A stretch of DNA of 43,001 bases from assembly GCA_001795535.1 (NCBI GenBank), contig MGPK01000019.1, positions 23,229-66,229 of the forward strand. The letters run 5' to 3'. Every line of letters starts with the position of its first letter. Positions within the stretch are counted from its first letter, which is position 1. Shown piece after piece: positions 39,133 through 43,001 of the stretch. The DNA is from Deltaproteobacteria bacterium GWA2_54_12. Lineage in GTDB: Bacteria > Desulfobacterota > GWC2-55-46. The position numbers and the translations under genes are program-made. The notes beneath the pieces are model-generated. The model was given only the letters and a program-made list of their open reading frames with translations, was not told the origin of the DNA and did not search any database.

Positions 39133-39982
39133 CGCTTACTATTCTCCTTCCGGCAAGCCCCTTGAGGAATTCGAGAGATTTTCTTGCCGCCTCAATCGGC
39201 TTATCCGGATAAGTGTAGAGCTCGACGGTAATGAAGCCGCTGTAGGTTTTTTCGAACAGGGAAAGAAGTTTTTTGAAGTCCATGTCCCCGGTACCGGGGA
39301 TGAGGTGAAAGTGCTTCCTGTCCTTGATGTCCTCGAGGTGCACATGAAATATCCTGCCCTGGAGGAGCTTCACCGTGAACTCAGGGTCTTCGCCGAGCAC
39401 ATGGCTGTGTCCGAGATCGAGGTTGGCGCCAAGGTACTCAGAGCCTATCTCGTTTATAAGGCACGAGAGCTCGGAGCCTGACTCGATAAGGAGGCCCGGC
39501 TCGTACTCCAGTCCCACTTTCACATTCATCTTTTCGGCGTGCGCGATTATCTCTTTGAGAGCGGCTTTCAGGGCTTCTATCCCTTCTTCCGGTGTGCTCT
39601 CGGGCTGTATGGGCCCGGAGGTGACGCTCACATTAGGGCAATTGAGGGCTTTGGCTAGGTCTATGCATTTTTTGGTGTAATCTATCCGCCAGCCGCGCAC
39701 TTCCGGGTCAGGGTCAGTGAGGCACGGCTCGAAAAGGGGCTCAGCGTCTCCGTTCTCGTAGTAGCCGCGAACGGTGTTTGCGTTGATGTTCGAGACGGCT
39801 ATCCGGTTCGCCGTAAGCGAGGCCTTAAGCTTTTTAATATCAGAGGCGCGAAGCGTGTGGACATACAGGTGCGGGATGTCGGCCAGCAGTTCCACGCCCT
39901 CGTACCCCGCGGCGGCTATGCTTTCTATCGCGTCGTAGACGGTGTGTCTTATGAACGCGTTGGTGGAAAACGAGAACTTCAT
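39119..39982 (-). CDS. Xylose-isomerase-like TIM barrel (sugar phosphate isomerase/epimerase), EboE-like
   Basis: A 287-residue AP-endonuclease-2 superfamily barrel starting KFSFSTNAFIRHTVYDAIES. Metal ligands are recognisable: Glu in VGLEYEPG, Asp-x-x-His in GANLDLGHSHVLG, His in FHVHLEDIKDRKHFH, and the last Glu in GFITVELYTYP. Such enzymes isomerise or epimerise sugars, inosose or related polyols. EboE of the ebo cluster and IolE/IolI of inositol pathways belong here. The direct coupling (ATGA) to an inositol-3-phosphate synthase favours a cyclitol substrate, by inference. Confidence 0.85.
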   Translation of the reverse strand: MKFSFSTNAFIRHTVYDAIESIAAAGYEGVELLADIPHLYVHTLRASDIKKLKASLTANRIAVSNINANTVRGYYENGDAEPLFEPCLTDPDPEVRGWRIDYTKKCIDLAKALNCPNVSVTSGPIQPESTPEEGIEALKAALKEIIAHAEKMNVKVGLEYEPGLLIESGSELSCLINEIGSEYLGANLDLGHSHVLGEDPEFTVKLLQGRIFHVHLEDIKDRKHFHLIPGTGDMDFKKLLSLFEKTYSGFITVELYTYPDKPIEAARKSLEFLKGLAGRRIVSDAVN

Positions 39983-41205
39983 GTGTGCGCTCCTTTTATG
40001 TCCGCCAATGAAGCGTAGGAAAAGAGCATCTCAGCCTGCTCGTAGAACCGGTGCTCGTCAACGCCCTGCGGGGCCTTGAAGAACGAGGCGAGATGCTTCA
40101 TGAGCCCGCCTTCGCTTCTTCTGTTCGAGAGCTCGGAAAGCCTCACGAGGTCCAGCACCAGAGGGGCGGCGAGCACGGAATCGTAACCCTGCCAGATGAA
40201 CTGCAAAGACATCTTCGTTCCCAGAAAGCCCTTGAAATGGATGAAATTCCAGGCCGTCTTCTGGTCGTCGAGAGACGGCACATAGTGGATGTGCACCCTG
40301 GAGTGCGGATTATAGCCAAGCACCTTGCCCATGATCCCGTCCTTAGTGATTATCTTCGATTCCTTGTTTTCGGGGTCGTTCAATATCTGTCCGTCCATGT
40401 TGCCGAGTATGTTGAATCCCTCCCAGCTGAGGACTTCGAGGTTCCTGTAAAGGAACATCGGCAGTAGCGCTGATTTGACGAGCGTCTCGCCTGTTTTGCC
40501 GTCATCGCCCATGACCGGCACGCATTTGGTCTCCGCCAGCTTCACTATGGCTGGAAGGAGGGCCGCGTTAGAAGGGGTGAAGTTCAGGTACGGGCAGCCT
40601 TCGAGCACCGCGGCGTAAGAGTACAGGGTGCTTGCCCGTATCTCGTCTTGCCTGTCCTCCGCGATGCATTCCTCGAACTCGTCAACGCGCTCATGCGAGG
40701 GCCTGTGCTCCAGGGGCGGCTCGGTCGAGGCGAGGTTCACGACTGCCACGCAATCGAGTGAGTTTCTTTCCCTGAAGCCGCTCAAGTCCTTCCTGAGCTT
40801 TTTTACCTGGGCCGCCAGGGTCATCTCGCGCCCGGGCGTCTGGTGGCTGGATAGGGACTCTATGGCCTTGCCGCAGTTTGTCGTAACGCCCTGGCAGATC
40901 TCAGGGGACACTTCTATGAGGCCGCCTTCTATCTGGCGGAGTATCTCAGATGGGAGCTGTGAGTTCCTGAAGTAATTCTGCGCGCTCTCCAGCGGAGAGG
41001 AAGGGCGGATGTCCCACCCGCCGAAGACCATGTCTTCGGGGTCTATGAGCCCCAGGCCGGAAAAGGCAGGCAGCTCCGTTACCATGCCAGCGCGGTCGCA
41101 AAGGCCTTTTTTGATGGCAAGCGCGCCTGCCATCACTGCTGTCGCTATATACCCTGACGCTCCGATGAAGAATACGCCGGTCTTGCCTGTTTTATCCATG
41201 TTCAT
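39979..41205 (-). CDS. Inositol-3-phosphate synthase
   Basis: A 408-residue myo-inositol-1-phosphate synthase family protein that cyclises glucose-6-phosphate with NAD. It shows the Rossmann start GVFFIGASGYIATAV, the NLASTEPP segment, LNFTPSNAALLPA, the active-site region MGDDGKTGETLVKSAL, GFNILGNMDGQILND and the SLQFIWQGYDSVLAAPLVLDL domain. These are diagnostic for the short prokaryotic form. Lys in GKTGETLVK and surrounding residues look intact. AAGGGG precedes the ATG. It is the first gene of the four-gene leftward operon with the TIM barrel, TatD-like hydrolase and UbiA genes. Confidence 0.9.
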   Translation of the reverse strand: MNMDKTGKTGVFFIGASGYIATAVMAGALAIKKGLCDRAGMVTELPAFSGLGLIDPEDMVFGGWDIRPSSPLESAQNYFRNSQLPSEILRQIEGGLIEVSPEICQGVTTNCGKAIESLSSHQTPGREMTLAAQVKKLRKDLSGFRERNSLDCVAVVNLASTEPPLEHRPSHERVDEFEECIAEDRQDEIRASTLYSYAAVLEGCPYLNFTPSNAALLPAIVKLAETKCVPVMGDDGKTGETLVKSALLPMFLYRNLEVLSWEGFNILGNMDGQILNDPENKESKIITKDGIMGKVLGYNPHSRVHIHYVPSLDDQKTAWNFIHFKGFLGTKMSLQFIWQGYDSVLAAPLVLDLVRLSELSNRRSEGGLMKHLASFFKAPQGVDEHRFYEQAEMLFSYASLADIKGAHT

Positions 41206-41754
41206 GAAGCCCCTTTTCGTGGTCCGTCAGGTTGTTGAACGCTTCGATGGAAGCGCGTTCTTTGAAAAAAGGCACTGGCCTCCTTGCGTGCCTCATTTGG
41301 GACTTCTTCATGAAAATGGCAGGGTCTGGCTGCCGGAAATCATACCCTGCTTATCCAGCGAGGCCTTCTGGCCATGAACAGGCGGTTGATTGGCGCATAT
41401 ACGGCAGAGAACTCTTTTCGGTTCTGGTTTTCCTGACAGGTTTACGGAAGAGCTTGAAACCGTTTGCGGCGTGCGTTTGAATTCTCTTACCAAGGATTTT
41501 AAGTCAAGAATGGTGTTTGTCAAGAAGGCTAAGTGCGTGCGGTTGGGCTTAATGGAATGGCGTTTGCAGATTGCCTCAAGCTCCCCATTTGATTTTGGAG
41601 TCAATCGTCGCGCGGTATTGCGGCGTACAAACAACGAACGCCTCATTCCTCGCGTCCGTACTCCTCGCATCTGGAACTTTTTGAGCAATCTGTCGCTAAT
41701 GGTATCTTTAAAGCTTCACAGGCCCGGGGCTTTATGGCCCCGGGCCTGTTTTTT
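41206..41754. other. 549-bp non-coding stretch with repeat and plus-strand terminator
   Basis: This is the gap between inositol-phosphate synthase and the small zinc-ribbon gene. The last third is a copy of repeat family A (41567-41692) and a rightward intrinsic terminator (41718-41755). The first 360 bp has fragmentary open frames with no ribosome sites or homology that I can support. Confidence 0.5.
41567..41692. repeat. Dispersed palindromic repeat family A, diverged complete copy
   Basis: A 126-bp element with inverted ends CAGATTGCCTCAAG and CTTTTTGAGCAATCTG. The core TTGCGGCGTACAAACAA and the following CGCCTCA...TCCTCG blocks match the copy at 11574-11697. It is more diverged than that copy. 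Confidence 0.75.
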
Positions 41755-41755
41755 T
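41718..41755 (+). terminator. Intrinsic terminator, near-copy of the one at 4673
   Basis: A perfect 13-bp stem (ACAGGCCCGGGGC / GCCCCGGGCCTGT) with a 6-nt loop is followed by seven T residues on the plus strand. From the GGCCCGGGG arm to the T-tract it differs from the hairpin at 4673-4708 only in three loop bases. No plus-strand gene precedes it. Confidence 0.75.
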
Positions 41756-41949
41756 CAGGCGTGGCCGCCTTTTTCTTTGTTGCCCTTTTCGAGGTTGGTG
41801 ACCATGTCAGTGAACATGTTCCCCTTTATCGTCGTCTTCTCGCCGCATTTCGGGCACTGGAGCGTTGTTCCGTCCTTCAGGTCCCGCGCTTTCTTCTTGA
41901 AAACGGTCGTGCAGACCGGGCATGTGATGTCTATCATTACTTCTGACAT
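41755..41949 (-). CDS. Small zinc-ribbon protein
   Basis: A 64-residue protein with two C-x-x-C knuckles (TCPVCTTVFKKKA and LQCPKCGEKTTIKG) and a short helical, charged C-terminal tail. This resembles the MJ0042/YgiT-type ribbon fold. GGAGG precedes the ATG. It could be a nucleic-acid or protein-binding accessory factor, but no specific role can be given. It lies alone between the non-coding stretch and the glycosyltransferase gene. Confidence 0.75.
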   Translation of the reverse strand: MSEVMIDITCPVCTTVFKKKARDLKDGTTLQCPKCGEKTTIKGNMFTDMVTNLEKGNKEKGGHA

Positions 41950-42075
41950 GAATTCCTCCCTTATAATTCCGCCTCAGGGCGCGTATTTGCAGCTATTTAA
42001 TCATAAAAAGAGGCCGTATGGCAAGGGAAGGGGGGAAAACCTTTTCCGCCAGCCTTTCATCCCGTGATAAGCCGT

Positions 42076-42954
42076 CTACCTCGATCCGGGCGCTGAGTCT
42101 ATCAGTTTGAAATGCTTTTTGCTGAGGTCGAGCCTGGTGATTTTTTCGATAAACATTTTTACCCGCTGCCTCTTATCCCTTGAGGACAACCTGTAGCCGG
42201 GATTTAACTCGAAGAGAGCTGGAGATTCGGGAAGCCAGTCCTTTATTACAGCCGGGTGCGTCCCCTTGAACTCCCTTATTATCGCGGGGTCTATGTCGCC
42301 GTATGATACGCTTACCGGAGCCTTGTTCCAGTAGCGTTGTATGTGCCTGGTCTTCTCGTTCATGTGGCGCTCGGGCCTGGCCCAGCCGTAATGGTAGATG
42401 GTCGCGCCGGTGAGCGCGGCCCTTGGATAGCGCCCCTTTTTGTTGGAGTCGAGCACCACAAAAAAAAGACCGTCCGGGGCGTATGACCGTATGGTGTTCC
42501 TTATTATCCTCGGAGCCCGCCTGTACCAGGCAGGGCTTTCGAGATATGTCGAATGGTTCCCGTAGAAATGCAGGTAATCGAAGACGAGCGCCTCCACCTC
42601 AGGCTTGTCCAGGTTGCGTTTCATTGCGTCGTATATCTTCGGAAGGTCGTCCTCATGCACCACCTCGTCGCCTTCGAGGTAAAAGGCCCAGTCCCCGGTG
42701 CAGCTGTACTGCGCAATCATCTTCTGCTGGCCGTAGACGAAACCCTTGGCCGTAAGGTTCTCGTTCCATTTCGTGGTGATTATCTTTATCTTCGGGTCGT
42801 TTATTGATTGTATGAGCTCAAGAGTGCCGTCGTCCGAATCTCCGACATTGACGATGAACTCGTCGCATATCGGCAGGATGGACTTTATCGACTGCGCCGC
42901 AGGGTAGCCAAATTCCAACGCTTTCCTTATGAAAGTAAACCCGCTTATCTTCAC
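42076..42954 (-). CDS. Family 2 glycosyltransferase
   Basis: A 292-residue GT-A fold glycosyltransferase. The N terminus reads ISGFTFIRKALEFGYPAAQS, then DEFIVNVGDSDDGTLELIQ with the nucleotide-binding aspartates, and the D-x-D-equivalent WAFYLEGDEVVHEDDL near residue 95. There is no signal or membrane segment, so it acts at the cytoplasmic face, probably on a lipid-linked glycan or lipopolysaccharide. It starts at a GTG that overlaps the stop of an upstream gene (GTGA), so it belongs to an operon extending beyond the window. Donor and acceptor are unknown. Confidence 0.85.
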   Translation of the reverse strand: MKISGFTFIRKALEFGYPAAQSIKSILPICDEFIVNVGDSDDGTLELIQSINDPKIKIITTKWNENLTAKGFVYGQQKMIAQYSCTGDWAFYLEGDEVVHEDDLPKIYDAMKRNLDKPEVEALVFDYLHFYGNHSTYLESPAWYRRAPRIIRNTIRSYAPDGLFFVVLDSNKKGRYPRAALTGATIYHYGWARPERHMNEKTRHIQRYWNKAPVSVSYGDIDPAIIREFKGTHPAVIKDWLPESPALFELNPGYRLSSRDKRQRVKMFIEKITRLDLSKKHFKLIDSAPGSR

Positions 42955-43001
42955 TCTGCCTCTGCCTTTTCATCGGCGGGTTTCAATGCCGTTTGCAGGC
43001 C
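42951..43001 (-). CDS. C-terminal end of an upstream gene (partial)
   Basis: The minus-strand frame running into the GTGA junction is open to the window edge and encodes the last 16 residues, ending K-P-A-D-E-K-A-E-A-E before TGA. The stop-start overlap with the glycosyltransferase gene and the acidic tail support a real gene end. Nothing can be said of its function. Confidence 0.5.
   Translation of the reverse strand, partial: GLQTALKPADEKAEAE

Noticed and set aside
41390-41700. A plus-strand open frame in the gap upstream of the inositol-phosphate synthase gene
   Set aside because: It runs into the repeat element, has no ribosome site and shows no recognisable motif.

Overview
The window is about 43 kb of dense bacterial chromosome (roughly 55-60% GC by eye) with short intergenic gaps, many ATGA/GTGA stop-start overlaps and good Shine-Dalgarno sites. 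The gene set (two DUF507 proteins, DUF445, NfeD-slipin, RNase J, a triheme c7-type cytochrome, UbiU-like U32, HisIE fusion, an FmdB zinc ribbon, c-di-GMP proteins) fits an anaerobic or facultative Gram-negative of the Desulfobacterota/Deltaproteobacteria or Nitrospirota type. This is inference: there is no rRNA and no taxonomic marker I can place exactly. I see no phage, IS element, CRISPR array, tRNA or rRNA.

Layout. 1-4.1 kb: end of an NfeD protein, a slipin, a RadC paralogue that has lost its metal-binding motif, then leftward thiD-DUF445 and a DUF507 pair. 4.1-6.65 kb: a promoter and a PA2779-like / PA2778-like C39 peptidase / TPR lipoprotein operon running into rlmB. 6.7-9.4 kb: ilvA, a small zinc-ribbon protein, and a HisIE-HIT pair. 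9.5-13 kb: pyruvate (or 2-oxoacid) dehydrogenase E1 alpha, E1 beta and E2, with a 124-bp palindromic repeat between E1 beta and E2 and no E3. 13.2-15.5 kb: superoxide dismutase, a small holin-like membrane protein, suhB, fmdB. 15.7-21.9 kb: an AT-richer GNAT gene, an MFS transporter, a UbiU-like U32 gene with a promoter placed for a leaderless mRNA, and a large dCACHE-HAMP-GAF-GGDEF-EAL protein whose GGDEF site is degenerate. 22-28 kb: ssb, plsC, RNase J, a DUF362 ferredoxin-like protein, and a PilB/GspE ATPase with an extra C-terminal double zinc ribbon.

28-31.7 kb is the most striking part: an acyl-homoserine-lactone quorum-sensing locus. A triheme cytochrome is followed by two LuxR-family genes. 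The first has the complete autoinducer-binding signature but no DNA-binding domain; the second has both. A LuxI-type synthase lies convergent to them and overlaps the second luxR by 53 bp. The gap between luxI and a divergent, motif-intact radC holds two lux-box-like dyads. Each sits 21-22 bp upstream of a plausible -10 box, one facing luxI and one facing radC, which suggests that quorum sensing controls both genes.

31.7-37.4 kb: a PilZ protein, a PAS-PAS hybrid histidine kinase, a monoheme periplasmic protein, a 630-bp non-coding stretch with hairpins, two small lipoproteins and a DUF72 protein. 37.4-41.2 kb: a tightly overlapping leftward operon of inositol-3-phosphate synthase, a xylose-isomerase-like TIM barrel, a TatD-like hydrolase and a UbiA prenyltransferase. 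The last three resemble EboE, EboB and EboC of the ebo metabolite cluster, here without EboA, D or F and headed by a cyclitol synthase. The window ends with a small zinc-ribbon protein, a family 2 glycosyltransferase and the tail of another gene.

Two families of dispersed palindromic repeats and a recurring GC-rich hairpin are scattered through the intergenic gaps.
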